Positions 8,697-18,151 of a stretch of DNA of 64,000 nt are shown here, piece after piece. The first letter of the stretch is position 1, and every line of letters begins with the position of its first letter. A program made the position numbers and the translations under genes. The notes beneath the pieces are model-generated. The model saw only the letters and a program-made list of their open reading frames with translations, was not told the DNA's origin and did no database searches. The DNA is from JAYPWI01 sp964629575 (lineage in GTDB: Bacteria > Actinomycetota > Acidimicrobiia > Acidimicrobiales > Poriferisodalaceae), in the NCBI GenBank assembly GCA_964629575.1, contig CAZVUM010000004.1:60073-124072 (forward strand), read 5' to 3'.

Positions 8697-9574
8697 CTCT
8701 CTTCGATCGATGGATCTGCGTCGACTGGAGCGCAGCCAGCCGTGCGACAACCGGATCCAACAGCATCTGGGTCGCGGACACCGGGGGCGCCGAGGGCGGC
8801 TCGCCGGCCGACGTGACGCTGGACAACCCTTCCACTCGCACAGCTGCCGGCGCGCTCCTCGCCGAGCGCTGCTCCAGCGAGAAGGGAGCCACACTGGTCG
8901 GCGTCGACGCCAGTCTGAGCCTCCCCGCGACCGGGCTGGACCGCCTCGTCCACCCGGGAGCGCCCTGGGATGACCTCGTGGCCCTCATCGACGGCTTGGT
9001 CGACGATGACGACGCCAACCGCAACAACCGGTTCGCTGCTGCGGCCGTCCTCAACCAGATGGCCGGCCGGAGCGACGGCCCCTTCTGGGGACATCCGCCC
9101 AATCAGCGCCATGAGGGATTGTCCGCAACCCGTCCGCCGTTTCCATGGGACGGACAGGTCGAGGAGTTCCGAGCCTGCGAAGCATCGATGAGGGCACGGA
9201 GACTCCGGGTGCAGTCCACCTGGAAGCTCGCTTATCAAGCGTCGGTGGGAGGCCAGTTCCTCATGGTCCTGGGCTGGCTGCGACGGCTCCGTCAGGCACT
9301 GCCACAGATTCGCGTGTTCCCGTTCGACACCGGGTTCGGGCAGGCGCCCCGGAGGGGTGAGGTGTGGGTGGCCGAGGTCTGGCCGGGCGAGTTCGACCTC
9401 GAGGGCCGGCATCCGGTTCGGGACGCGGATCAGGTGGACAGCACCGTGCGACGACTGCGCTCGCTCGATCATTCAGGGTCCCTGTCGCCGCTCCTGCAGC
9501 TCCCTGGTGAGGTCGACGCCGCCATCGCGCTGCGAGAGGGCTGGCCCGTCTCGCCCGCACTCGCCCTCCCCTGA
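8693..9574 (+). CDS. Conserved protein with N-terminal DWSA motif, function unknown
   Basis: Soluble protein of 293 residues with no signal peptide or membrane segment. It begins FDRWICVDWSAASRATTG and continues with an acidic motif VGVDASLSLP. The pattern of an early Asp in a beta strand, a second Asp strand and a late DADQVDSTVRR resembles RNase H-like folds of the DUF429 kind. Proteins with this DWSA start are sometimes labelled as cobalamin or molybdopterin biosynthesis proteins, but I see no support for that here. The GTG start overlaps the transglycosylase stop by 4 bp, so the two are probably translated together. Confidence 0.7.
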   Translation: MTLFDRWICVDWSAASRATTGSNSIWVADTGGAEGGSPADVTLDNPSTRTAAGALLAERCSSEKGATLVGVDASLSLPATGLDRLVHPGAPWDDLVALIDGLVDDDDANRNNRFAAAAVLNQMAGRSDGPFWGHPPNQRHEGLSATRPPFPWDGQVEEFRACEASMRARRLRVQSTWKLAYQASVGGQFLMVLGWLRRLRQALPQIRVFPFDTGFGQAPRRGEVWVAEVWPGEFDLEGRHPVRDADQVDSTVRRLRSLDHSGSLSPLLQLPGEVDAAIALREGWPVSPALALP

Positions 9575-9596
9575 CTCGGATCCGAATGGGCGCGGC

Positions 9597-11210
9597 TCAA
9601 CCGAGCCAGGGCCACCGCCGCGCTGCGATCTCGGGCGCCGGTGGTCCTTCGGTGTTCATCGGGAACGTCAGCACCGGCACTGCAAGCTGGCGGCTGATGC
9701 GCTCAGCGGGAAACAGCACGAGACGGGAGGTCGAACCCTGCGGGCGGGGTGCGAACAACACCACGAGATCGGCCCGCACCTCGGCGCGCTGCCGCACGAC
9801 GGCTCCGGTGAAGCTCTCGGTGCGCAGCGAGCTCATGTGGAAGTCGACGTCTTTGGCCGCGCACCTCTCGCGGAGGCGTGCGACGACCTCGTCGTCGGGT
9901 TCGGCGGGCATGAGCACGTGCAGCTGGCTGCGCCATCGCTCGGCGACATCGACCAGCCATTCCGGCACTTCGATCTCGACCGGAGCGGCGATGAGCACCC
10001 GCTCGGGGAGTTCGACCTTCGAGGGGTCCGTCTCATCCGCCTCATCGGAATCGGTCGCCCAACCCCGCAGATCACGGGCGACGAGAATCGGCCCGAAGAG
10101 CTCGAACAACACCACAGACCCGAGGACCACCGTCGCGGCCTCGACGCCACTCCCGGGCACCGACTCACTGGCGAGCACCGCCAGACCGACGGCCACGCCC
10201 GCCTGTGGCGTCAGGTTGACCCCGAGCCGCAGCGACATTCGCCAGCCCAGGCCTCCGATCAGCCCTCCGAAGAGGCCACCGACGATCTTCGCCGCCACCC
10301 GGACGAGGATGTACGCGGCTCCCACCGCGCCGACCTGGGTGACATCGTCCAGGTGAATGGACGCCCCTGCGAGGGCGAAGAACAGCAGGTACAGCGGCTG
10401 TTCGATGGTCTTGATCGTACGGAACAGGCGGACCGAGAACACTTCGGGAGACACCGTCGCCGCCGTCGCTCCCGCGACCAGGGCGGCAAGGGGCAGAGAG
10501 ATCTCGAGCCACTCCGCGACCGACCAACCCAGCAGGATGTGCACCAGCACGAACAGAAGAAGCTCGCCAGACGTCTCGATCTGGAACCCGAGGCGACTGA
10601 TCATCCAGCCGCCCACGAGCCCGAGAACGGTGCCGCCGATCCCGAGCTGAATGAAGTCGACCACTGCAGCCGAGACATCGGCGTCCTGGTCCGCCAGGAT
10701 CGTCGCGATCGGCAACACCGCGGCGAACGTGACGGTCGCGAGCGCGTCGGACACCGCATGGGTCCCCACGACCCCCGTGGGATAGGACCCCGCGGCGCGC
10801 ACCGACGACACGATGTGCGCGATGGTCATCGGGGCGCCGGCCCCGGCCAGTGCCGCCAACAGCAGCGCCACCGGTCGATCTGCGCCCACGGCTCGCGTGA
10901 CGAAGAACACCGCGACGGCGCTGAGGGCGTACTGCACCACGCCAGTGGTCACCGTCCATTTGGCCGCACGAAGAGCCCGGGTGGACACTCGCTCCCCGAT
11001 CACGAACATCAGGACCGCGAGCGCAACCTCGGTGATCGGCCGAAGCGACTGGAGCTCGTGCTCGTTGATCAGCTCGATCCCCGATGGACCGAGAGCCGCG
11101 CCGACCAGCAAAAAGGCGACCAGCTCGGGCAAGTGACGGCGCGCGAGGAGGCGACTCGCCAGATAGGCGAGCCACGCGAGGATCGCGAACGCCGCGAGCG
11201 TGGAGCTCAT
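9597..11210 (-). CDS. Cation:proton antiporter (CPA2-like) with C-terminal stress-protein-like domain
   Basis: Monovalent cation/H+ exchanger of 537 residues. The first ~385 residues hold 11-13 hydrophobic helices in the Na_H_Exchanger pattern, with the charged membrane segment typical of the family (VLMFVIGERVS; PTGVVGTHAVSDALATV). The C-terminal ~150 residues are soluble, with a Usp/nucleotide-binding-like alternation (ERVLIAAPVEIEVPEWLVD; SRLVLFPAERISRQLAVPV), suggesting cytoplasmic regulation. It is the only gene in its transcription unit and ends 22 bp from the convergent DWSA gene. Confidence 0.87.
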   Translation of the reverse strand: MSSTLAAFAILAWLAYLASRLLARRHLPELVAFLLVGAALGPSGIELINEHELQSLRPITEVALAVLMFVIGERVSTRALRAAKWTVTTGVVQYALSAVAVFFVTRAVGADRPVALLLAALAGAGAPMTIAHIVSSVRAAGSYPTGVVGTHAVSDALATVTFAAVLPIATILADQDADVSAAVVDFIQLGIGGTVLGLVGGWMISRLGFQIETSGELLLFVLVHILLGWSVAEWLEISLPLAALVAGATAATVSPEVFSVRLFRTIKTIEQPLYLLFFALAGASIHLDDVTQVGAVGAAYILVRVAAKIVGGLFGGLIGGLGWRMSLRLGVNLTPQAGVAVGLAVLASESVPGSGVEAATVVLGSVVLFELFGPILVARDLRGWATDSDEADETDPSKVELPERVLIAAPVEIEVPEWLVDVAERWRSQLHVLMPAEPDDEVVARLRERCAAKDVDFHMSSLRTESFTGAVVRQRAEVRADLVVLFAPRPQGSTSRLVLFPAERISRQLAVPVLTFPMNTEGPPAPEIAARRWPWLG

Positions 11211-11241
11211 CGCGCGGTCTCAGCTCGGGGGTTCGGCAGGA

Positions 11242-12048
11242 TCAGTCGCCGGTGACGGGCTCGAAGTTGGGGTCTCGCCGCTCGACGAAGCTCTGAACGC
11301 CCTCTTTGAAGTCGGGGCGCTTCAGGGACTGTGCCATCAACGCATTCGATTCCTCGAGGCCCGAGGTTCGGTCCATGTCCAGTTGACCCCACACCTGGCG
11401 CTTCATCTGGGCCATGGACCACGGTGCGCTGTACGTGCCGAGGTCGCGGGCGTAGGAGATCGTTGCGTCGAGCAGTTCTTCCGGTGCGTAGACCCGGCTG
11501 ACGACGCCCATCTCCTTGGCCTCCTCGGCCAGAAAGACCCGCCCGCTCATGAGTATGTCGAGCGCATTGGAGGGGCCCACGACGCGCGGGAGCATGTAGG
11601 ACACGCCGTGCTCCGCGATGAGGCCGCGGCGGGCGAAAGCCGAGGTGAACTTGGCTCCCTCGGCTGCGAAGCGGATGTCGCACATCATGGCGTGCACGAA
11701 GCCGAGCCCCGCACACGCGCCGTTGATCGCGGCGACCACCGGCTTGGGGATGGTGAGTGCGTAGTCGTGGCGCTCGTCGCGCAGCCGGGGTCGATCGCCT
11801 CCGGCACCGCCGCCGATGCCCTGGAGCATGTCCATGTCTGCACCCGAGCAGAAGCCTCGACCTGCACCAGTGACGACGATGGAGCGCGCTTCGGTCGAAG
11901 CCGCGGCGCGATCCAGGGCGTCGAAGTAGCCAGAGCCCAGCTCACCCGTCCACGAGTTGAGGCGCTCTGGCCGGTTCAACGTGATGATGGCAACGCCGTC
12001 GTCCTCGTCGTACAGAACTGGTGCGTCGGTGTCGTTGGATGTGCTCAT
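11242..12048 (-). CDS. Enoyl-CoA hydratase/isomerase (crotonase) family protein
   Basis: Crotonase-fold acyl-CoA enzyme of 268 residues, distinct from the one at 6502. It keeps the oxyanion-hole motifs (GRGFCSGADMDML; INGACAGLGFVHAMMCDIRFA) and the segment RRGLIAEHGVSYMLPRVVG, in which the Glu aligns with the second catalytic Glu of true hydratases. The first catalytic Glu position is less clear. The ATG at 12048 has a strong GGGGGAG ribosome binding site. It lies between the antiporter and cyclophilin genes, all on the minus strand. Confidence 0.9.
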   Translation of the reverse strand: MSTSNDTDAPVLYDEDDGVAIITLNRPERLNSWTGELGSGYFDALDRAAASTEARSIVVTGAGRGFCSGADMDMLQGIGGGAGGDRPRLRDERHDYALTIPKPVVAAINGACAGLGFVHAMMCDIRFAAEGAKFTSAFARRGLIAEHGVSYMLPRVVGPSNALDILMSGRVFLAEEAKEMGVVSRVYAPEELLDATISYARDLGTYSAPWSMAQMKRQVWGQLDMDRTSGLEESNALMAQSLKRPDFKEGVQSFVERRDPNFEPVTGD

Positions 12049-12095
12049 CGCTCCCCCTGGGTCGGCCTGGGGCAACGATAGTGGACGGACCTGCG

Positions 12096-12572
12096 TCAGC
12101 CGCGTGCCGTCTCGGCAATCTCGACGGCGTCCATCGTGTCGCCGACGCCGATCGTCAGCGCCACATCCATGCCCTCGGTGACGAAACCGAACAGGTTGTA
12201 CGCCTTGTCGAGCTTGCGAGTGCAGTCGTCGATGCAGATGAAGAACTGGCTGCCGTTGGTGTTGGGGCCTGCGTTGGCCATCGCCACCGCGCCGAGCGTG
12301 TACTCACCGCTGACCGGCTCGTCCTCGAAGCGATAGCCGGGACCACCACGGCCGCTGCCCTCGGGACAGCCACCCTGGATCACGAAGTCCGGGACGACAC
12401 GATGAAAGGTGAGGCCGGTGTAGTAGCCGTCTCTCGCCAGGTTGACGAAGTTGTTCACGGAGTTGGGGGCGAGCTGTGGATCGAGGTCCATCACGATCGT
12501 GCCCTTGGAGGTACCGAGGGTCACCCGGTAGATCGTGTCGGTGTCGATGTTCATCTCAGGCGCTGACGGCAT
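12096..12572 (-). CDS. Peptidyl-prolyl cis-trans isomerase, cyclophilin type
   Basis: Cytoplasmic cyclophilin of about 158 residues that speeds proline isomerisation during folding. The family motifs are intact: FHRVVPDFVIQGG (active-site Arg), GAVAMANAGPNTNGSQFFI and LFGFVTEGMDV. No signal peptide is present. Two starts are possible, ATG at 12572 and ATG at 12554; neither has a clear ribosome binding site and both precede the first beta strand. It has the compact length of bacterial PpiB-like proteins. Confidence 0.9.
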   Translation of the reverse strand: MPSAPEMNIDTDTIYRVTLGTSKGTIVMDLDPQLAPNSVNNFVNLARDGYYTGLTFHRVVPDFVIQGGCPEGSGRGGPGYRFEDEPVSGEYTLGAVAMANAGPNTNGSQFFICIDDCTRKLDKAYNLFGFVTEGMDVALTIGVGDTMDAVEIAETARG

Positions 12573-12630
12573 GAGGGGCAACACTACAGGTCGGTCGCTG
12601 CGTGGCCGGCAGCCCCGTAGGGTTGTCCGT

Positions 12631-14585
12631 TCAGTCGGTGCTGCGCAGCGTGTGTCCGACCAGAGCACCGGTGTGCTCGCCGCGCTCCATGAAGACCTCG
12701 CCGTTCACGAGCGTGTAGTCGTAGCCCGCACCGCGCTGGACATAGCGCCCCGCGCCACCGGGGAAGTCGTGCACGTACTCCGGTCCCGACAGTGCTAGCC
12801 CGTCCATGTCGATCACGTTGACATCGGCGTACCCGCCCTCGACGATGCGTCCTCGATCGCTGAGCCCGAAGAGGTCCGCGGTGTCCGAAGTGATACGACG
12901 GATGCCTTCCTCGAGGGTGAAGTGGCCCGTGTCGCGCACCCAGTGGCTCAAGAAGAACGTGGGCTGGCTGGAGTCCATGATCTGGCCGACATGGGCGCCC
13001 GCATCGGCCAGACCCATCACCACCGAGTCGTGCTCGAGCATCCGCTCGATGGCGTCGAAGTCCTGGTTGAGGACGGGAAGGCTGAGCATCACAGCGCCGT
13101 CGCTGCGGTCCGTCTCCTCCAGGAACAGCTCCACGGGACTGATCCCACGGGCTGCGGCCTGGGCTTCGAGCGTCTCGTCGGGGCCAACGCGGTAGTTGGG
13201 ATCGGTCGCGTCGAGCAGATACAGGCGGCTCAGGTCGACGAGCGATCCCGCCATCCCCGTCGAGTTCGCGACATCGCTCGTCGCCTCCTCGATCATCTGT
13301 GCACGGGTCTGGGGATCGCGGATCATCGCCAGCTTCTCGTCGACGGTCTTGTGCCGCATCGACCGCCAGGTGTCGCCAGCTCGGTCCCAGGGGGTCCGGT
13401 GCTGGATGCCGAGGACGACGCCGATCGAACGGCAGGTGGTCTGCGGGCGGAGCTGGGCTCCTGCCTCGTTCTCGTCGCTGACGTAGCCGAGCACCATGTC
13501 GCTCATCTCGGGCTTGCGAGCCGAGTACACGAGGCCGAACGTCGACGGGCGCCCGCTTCGGCGGGTGATCTCGCCGAGCACTTCGATCTCGTGCTTTCCA
13601 CCTGCGAAGTCCGGACCGGCTGCTTCGAAGCGCGGCGCCGACTCGAACACGCCGCGGCCGTGCTTGCCGAGCACGTCGGCGAAGGCGTAGAGCTCGTCGT
13701 CGTCTGCGAACGTGCCGGGAATCGGACGACCGTCTGGCGTGCGATGCAAAAGGGTGCGGGAGGTCGAGAAGCCGAGCGCACCGGAGCCCATCGCCTCATC
13801 GACCAGCTCGCACATCCGGGCGACCTGCTCGGTGCTGGCGGGCGTCTCGTCGAGGCTGTCCTCGCCCATGACGTGCCACCGCACGGCGACGTGGCCCACC
13901 ATGCCGCCGACGTTGATGCCCTTGGGCATGCGGTCGAGGAAGTCGAGGTACTCGCCGTAGCTGCGCCAGTCCCAGGGAAGGCCCTGCATGATCGAGTCCT
14001 TGGGGATGTCCTCGACACTCTCCATGACTTCGGCGATGTACTCGATGTCCTCGGTCTTGACCGGTGCAAATGTGACACCGCAGTTGCCCATCACCACCGA
14101 GGTGATGCCGTGCCAGCACGAGCTCGAGCCGATGGGGTCCCACGCGAGCTGCGCGTCGAGGTGGGTGTGAATGTCGACGAAGCCCGGCGTGACCACCTTG
14201 CCGGTCGCGTCGAGTTCGCGGGCGCCGGCACCCTCGATCTCGCCGACCGCGACCACCCGCTCGCCGCTGATCGCCACGTCCGCGATGCGGCCGGGTGCTC
14301 CGGTTCCGTCCACGACCAGGCCGTTCCTGATCACAATGTCGTATCGGAGGGCAGTGTCGTATCGGAGGGCAGTGTCGTATNNNNNNNNNNNNNNNNNNNN
14401 NNNNNNNNNNNNNNNNNNNNNNNNNNNNNNNNNNNNNNNNNNNNNNNNNNNNNNNNNNNNNNNNNNNNNNNNNNNNNNNNCCTGATCACAATGTCGTATC
14501 GGAGGGCAGTGTCGTATCGGAGGGCAGTGTCGTATTGGGAGGCAGTGTCGTATTGGGAGGTATTGTCGTTTGCGGTGTCGGTCAT
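12631..14585 (-). CDS. N-acyl-D-amino-acid deacylase-like amidohydrolase, with a repeat-expanded N-terminus
   Basis: Metal-dependent amidohydrolase of the D-aminoacylase/Amidohydro_3 group. The core runs from VIRNGLVVDGTG through the metal motif GFVDIHTHLDAQ to the late Asp motif GLADAGAHVGQ, and is complete with 567 residues from a GTG at 14334. A 100-N gap (14381-14480) interrupts the 5-prime end, but both sides of the gap carry the same 55 bp. If the ends are merged, the frame continues upstream to an ATG at 14585 that has a strong AGGGGGA ribosome binding site. This adds 32 residues, mostly YDTALR-type repeats, giving 599. I therefore prefer 14585 as the start. It should hydrolyse N-acyl-D-amino acids or related amides; the substrate is not known. 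Confidence 0.85.
14381..14480. other. Scaffold gap (100 N), probably false
   Basis: The 55 bp before the gap (14326-14380) are identical to the 55 bp after it (14481-14535). The two contig ends therefore overlap, and the run of N probably represents no missing sequence beyond an uncertain number of 18-bp repeat units. Confidence 0.9.
14493..14564 (-). repeat. Four 18-bp in-frame tandem repeats at an amidohydrolase start
   Basis: Four consecutive 18-bp units (14493, 14511, 14529, 14547) read GTCGTATCGGAGGGCAGT or close variants on the plus strand. On the coding strand they encode hexapeptides such as YDTALR and YDTASQ directly upstream of the conserved YDIVIRNG start of the enzyme. Because the unit is a multiple of three, copy number can change without breaking the frame. 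Confidence 0.9.
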
Positions 14586-14843
14586 CGTTCCCCCTGTGGT
14601 CGCCGCGTCGCGGGCTGGCGTCCGCGTTTCAAGTCGGCGTTTCGAATCCGCGTTCGACTCCAGCATAGGGGCCGCGGCCGTCGAGGATGCCGCCACGTCC
14701 CAGCGTGGGAGCTGATCCAGCCGATTCGGTCAGGGACATTCCATCAAGACATTGCGCCCCCTCAGCTGCTTCCCTGTCATTTCGCGCCGTGGGCCGCTAC
14801 TGTCCGTGGCCGGGGGAAACGTCGAGTGATCGAGGGGGTCGCC

Positions 14844-15509
14844 GTGCCGAGACGACAGGCCAACCGACCGAAGGCGTGGTGGGCGGGCCTCGCGGCCGGC
14901 GCCGCTCTCATGGCGCTCAGCGCCTGCGGTGGCGGCGACAGCGACGCCGAGGCACCGGAGACGAGCGCACCCGATTTCGCGGCCATTCCCGCCACCAGCT
15001 CGAGCTCCACGACCGTCGCAACCACCACGACCACCACCCAGCCGCCTCTCCAGCTCACCGCCAACGCCAAGCTCTCCACCGCAGGTCTGGGACCCGTGCG
15101 CGTCGGGATGACCGTTGAGGAAGGCGAGCGGGTTTCGGGCGTGACGCTCGTCGCAGATGATTTCGGCGACCAGGCGTGCCGCTACTACACCCCCGACCGC
15201 GGCCCCGACGGCGTTGCATTCATGGTGAGCTCCGGCGAGATCGTGCGCGTCGACATCACGAGTGGCACGATCACGACCTTGTCCGGGTACGGCATCGGAT
15301 CGACGAAAGACGAGATCGTCGAGGCCTTCGGCGATCGGATCGAAACCACGCCGCACCCCTTCACCGACGGCGAGTACGTGGTCTTCGTGCCCGTCGACGA
15401 GGTGGACTCGGACAAGCGGGTGCTCTGGGAAACCGACGCAGAAGGCGTTGTGACGGCCATACGAGCCGGCCGCCAACCGTTCGTCGATTTCACCGAGGGC
15501 TGCGCCTGA
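14844..15509 (+). CDS. Putative lipoprotein, function unknown
   Basis: Exported lipoprotein of about 221 residues. The GTG at 14844 has a GAGGGGG ribosome binding site 6-8 bp upstream. The basic start is followed by a hydrophobic core and the lipobox LSAC. A Ser/Thr linker (SSSSTTVATTTTTTQPP) leads to a globular C-terminal domain beginning LGPVRVGMTVEEGERVSG. That region looks like a short repeat-type domain found in actinobacterial lipoproteins, with pieces such as GIGSTKDEIVEAFGDRIE that recall SmpA/OmlA-like folds. Two Cys (ACRYYTP and the terminal GCA) may pair. It stands alone, convergent with the M20 peptidase gene. Confidence 0.78.
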   Translation: MPRRQANRPKAWWAGLAAGAALMALSACGGGDSDAEAPETSAPDFAAIPATSSSSTTVATTTTTTQPPLQLTANAKLSTAGLGPVRVGMTVEEGERVSGVTLVADDFGDQACRYYTPDRGPDGVAFMVSSGEIVRVDITSGTITTLSGYGIGSTKDEIVEAFGDRIETTPHPFTDGEYVVFVPVDEVDSDKRVLWETDAEGVVTAIRAGRQPFVDFTEGCA

Positions 15510-15542
15510 TCGGACGGGCCGCCAAGGGTCCGAGCGCGTCGA

Positions 15543-16907
15543 TCAGCTCGCGACCTTGTCCCAGAAGTTCTCGACGACGTCCAGCCACAGCTGGGTGGTG
15601 AGGGCCAGCGAGTCGATGTCGACCCGCTCATCGTGGCCGTGGAAGCGGGCCATGAAATCGCCGCTGCTCACCCGATCGCTGAAGAGCCCGGCGCCATAGG
15701 CCACCGCGCCCTTCTCGCGGTAGAAGCGCGCATCGGTGGCGCCCACGATCAGGCTCGGGATCAGGGGAGCGCCCGGGTGGGCCTTCTGCATCAGCTCTTC
15801 GAGGAGCTGCCACATCGGCGTGTCCGCTGTGCTGAACGTGGCCGGGTCGTCGTGGATGTGCTTGATCTCGATCTCCTCGAAGAGCTCCCCCAACGCCTGG
15901 CGGATGTGCTCGTTGACGTTGTCGCTGTCGCCGGGTGCGGTCCTGATGTCGACGTCGATCTCGACCGTGTCCGGGATCACGTTGGTCTTGATGCCCCCGT
16001 GCATGACGTTCGGGGAGAAGGTGGTGTGGCTGCAGGCGTGCAGATGCCGGGCCAGCGCCGGTGAGTCGAGGCCGGCGATCGCATCCCAGACACTCTCGGG
16101 GTCGAGGAGTGCGCTCTTCACGTCGTCGTCGAGGGTGAGCGTCGACACCTGGTGCTGCCACATCTCGGTGAGCTTGGCCGCCGGCCGGTAGTCGGCGAGC
16201 CGCCGCACGATCTCGGCGGCTTTGATGAGAGCGTTGTCCGCGCCGAAGGGCATCGAGCCGTGGCCGGGCGTGCCCTTCACCGTGAGGCGCCGCCAGCCCA
16301 GACCCTTCTCGCCCGCGGCCAGGGTGATCTTCTTCCCCTCCGGCGTGGCGGTGGGCAGCCCGCCGAACTCCGTGAGCACATAGTCGGCGGACATGGCGTC
16401 CCAGTGGTTCTCCATCATCCACTTGGCGCCGTAGGTGCCGCCCGCCTCCTCGTCGGCGACGCCGAAGTAGACGAGATCCCCGCGGGGCCGGTATCCCGAG
16501 CGAGCGATGTGGCGAAACGCCACTGCCATCGACGAGGTGAGGTTGAGCATGTCCACCGCCCCGCGTCCCCACACCTCGCCGTCGATCACATCACCGCTGA
16601 AGGGCTCGCGGCTCCACCCGTCGACACTGACCGGAACGACGTCGGTGTGGCCCATGAGGCACAGGCTCGGCGCATCGGGGTCGGTCCCCTCGATGCGGGC
16701 CACCATCGAGCGGCGGCCCGGCAGACAGTCGAAGTGCTCGAGCTCCACTCCGGGGCCTTCGAGATAGGTCTCGAGCAGGTCGCTGTTGCGGACCTCTTCG
16801 CCCGAGCTGCGGTCCCCGGTGTTGACACACTCGTTGCGGATCAACTGCTGCAAGAGGTCCACGGTCTCGTTGGTGAGCCCGTCGTCGGTGTGGGAGAGGT
16901 CGGCCAT
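15543..16907 (-). CDS. M20/M25/M40 family metallopeptidase
   Basis: Di-zinc aminoacylase/carboxypeptidase-like hydrolase of 454 residues. Metal and catalytic motifs are in order: MGHTDVVPV (first His and Asp), GRGAVDMLN (bridging Asp), VADEEAGGT (catalytic Glu-Glu), YVLTEFGG, and a late GATDARFYRE. The dimerisation domain sits in the middle (KGTPGHGSMPFGADNA). The ATG at 16907 was chosen at the first conserved helix; the ribosome binding site is weak. It is divergent from the acyl-CoA dehydrogenase gene with a 69-bp spacer. The substrate (dipeptide or N-acyl amino acid) is not determined. Confidence 0.9.
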   Translation of the reverse strand: MADLSHTDDGLTNETVDLLQQLIRNECVNTGDRSSGEEVRNSDLLETYLEGPGVELEHFDCLPGRRSMVARIEGTDPDAPSLCLMGHTDVVPVSVDGWSREPFSGDVIDGEVWGRGAVDMLNLTSSMAVAFRHIARSGYRPRGDLVYFGVADEEAGGTYGAKWMMENHWDAMSADYVLTEFGGLPTATPEGKKITLAAGEKGLGWRRLTVKGTPGHGSMPFGADNALIKAAEIVRRLADYRPAAKLTEMWQHQVSTLTLDDDVKSALLDPESVWDAIAGLDSPALARHLHACSHTTFSPNVMHGGIKTNVIPDTVEIDVDIRTAPGDSDNVNEHIRQALGELFEEIEIKHIHDDPATFSTADTPMWQLLEELMQKAHPGAPLIPSLIVGATDARFYREKGAVAYGAGLFSDRVSSGDFMARFHGHDERVDIDSLALTTQLWLDVVENFWDKVAS

Positions 16908-16976
16908 GGGCCGATGGTACGAGGACGCAGGTCGCCATCGCGCCACCACGTCTGCCGGCGCTACCGTTCGAGCCTG

Positions 16977-18092
16977 ATGACCGACACCGACATGCTCGAC
17001 GACTTCCGAACGCGGGCCGCCGGCTTCCTCGCCGACTCAGTGCGCTCAGGCGACGCGTGCCCTGCGTACGGCGCCATCCTCGCACCGGCCCTCTACGAAC
17101 AGGCCATGCACTGGCAGGGGCACTGCTACGCCACTGGGTGGGCCGGCCTCCACTGGCCCGCCGAACACGGGGGCCAAGGCCTGTCGCGTGCGCACAACAT
17201 CGTGTGGCACGAGGAGTGCGCCAAGGCCGAGGTCGCGCCGTACCTCAACCTGCAGGGTCTGGTTCTCGCCGGCGAGGCCATCATGCGATCGGGCAGCGAC
17301 GCTCAAAAGGAGCGCTTCCTCCGGCCCACCCTTTCGGCCGAGATCCTGTGGTGCCAGCTGTTCTCCGAACCGGGCGCGGGGTCGGACCTGGCCGGTCTCT
17401 CGAGCTCGGCGGTGGCCGACGGCGACCGTTTCATCCTCAACGGTCAGAAGGTCTGGTCCTCCAACGCCCAATTCGCGCAGTACGGGATCCTGATGGCCCG
17501 CACCAACCCCGAGGAGCCAAAGCACAAGGGGATCTCGTTGTTCCTTCTCGACATGGCTCTCCCGGGCATCGAGGTGCGGCCGATCACCCAGATGACGGGC
17601 GATCAGGAGTTCTGTGAGGTCTTCTTCACCGACGTCGAGGTGCCCAGCGAGGCGCTCATCGGAGGGCTCCATGGCGGCTGGGCTGTCGCGATGGCCGTGC
17701 TGATCGACGAACGGGGCGGCGCTGGTGGCGCAGGCGTGATCTCCCTCCAGCGGCGCCTGGCGGCGATGGCCGACGGCGCCGGGGAGCTCGACACGCTCGA
17801 ACGGCAGGCCATGACCGATGTCCTGGCGCGCGGCAGGGCGCTCCAGGCGCTGATGGAGCTCAAGGGCGAGGACGCCCAGACGGCCAACGTGGCGAAGCTG
17901 TTCAACAGCGATCTCGGCTACGACGAGGCGGCCCTCAACGCGCAGCTGCGGGGTCCGTACGCCATGTTGGAGGGCCCGGACACCGAGCGGCTGCTCTACT
18001 CGCCCGGCATGCGGATCGCTGGGGGTTCGAGCGAGATCCAGCGAAACATCATCGGCGAACGCACGCTCGGCCTACCGCGCGACCCCAATTAG
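16977..18092 (+). CDS. Acyl-CoA dehydrogenase family protein
   Basis: FAD enzyme of 371 residues that should oxidise an acyl-CoA at the alpha-beta bond. FAD/substrate motifs include GLHWPAEHGGQG, LFSEPGAGSDLAGL and, at the C-terminus, PGMRIAGGSSEIQRNIIGER. The last is the usual hinge region binding FAD in the FadE-like subgroup of actinobacteria. It is shorter in its C-terminal helical domain than the copy at 32409. Its TAG stop lies inside a 30-bp perfect palindrome that probably terminates transcription. Confidence 0.92.
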   Translation: MTDTDMLDDFRTRAAGFLADSVRSGDACPAYGAILAPALYEQAMHWQGHCYATGWAGLHWPAEHGGQGLSRAHNIVWHEECAKAEVAPYLNLQGLVLAGEAIMRSGSDAQKERFLRPTLSAEILWCQLFSEPGAGSDLAGLSSSAVADGDRFILNGQKVWSSNAQFAQYGILMARTNPEEPKHKGISLFLLDMALPGIEVRPITQMTGDQEFCEVFFTDVEVPSEALIGGLHGGWAVAMAVLIDERGGAGGAGVISLQRRLAAMADGAGELDTLERQAMTDVLARGRALQALMELKGEDAQTANVAKLFNSDLGYDEAALNAQLRGPYAMLEGPDTERLLYSPGMRIAGGSSEIQRNIIGERTLGLPRDPN

Positions 18093-18118
18093 GTTCCAGG
18101 AGCGCTCCTGGAACCTAA
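18089..18118. terminator. Bidirectional palindromic terminator-like repeat
   Basis: A 30-bp perfect palindrome; its left half is TTAGGTTCCAGGAGC. It includes the stop codon of the acyl-CoA dehydrogenase and lies between two convergent genes. There is no clear U-tract. Related palindromes occur at 21419 and 41195, also between convergent genes. Confidence 0.7.
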
Positions 18119-18151
18119 ACCTAAATTGTCCTTAAAGGCTGTGTCAGGACA

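Noticed and set aside
9357..11255. Long plus-strand open frame of 632 codons
   Set aside because: It is antisense to the antiporter gene, with an Arg/His/Gln-rich composition typical of a shadow frame in GC-rich DNA.
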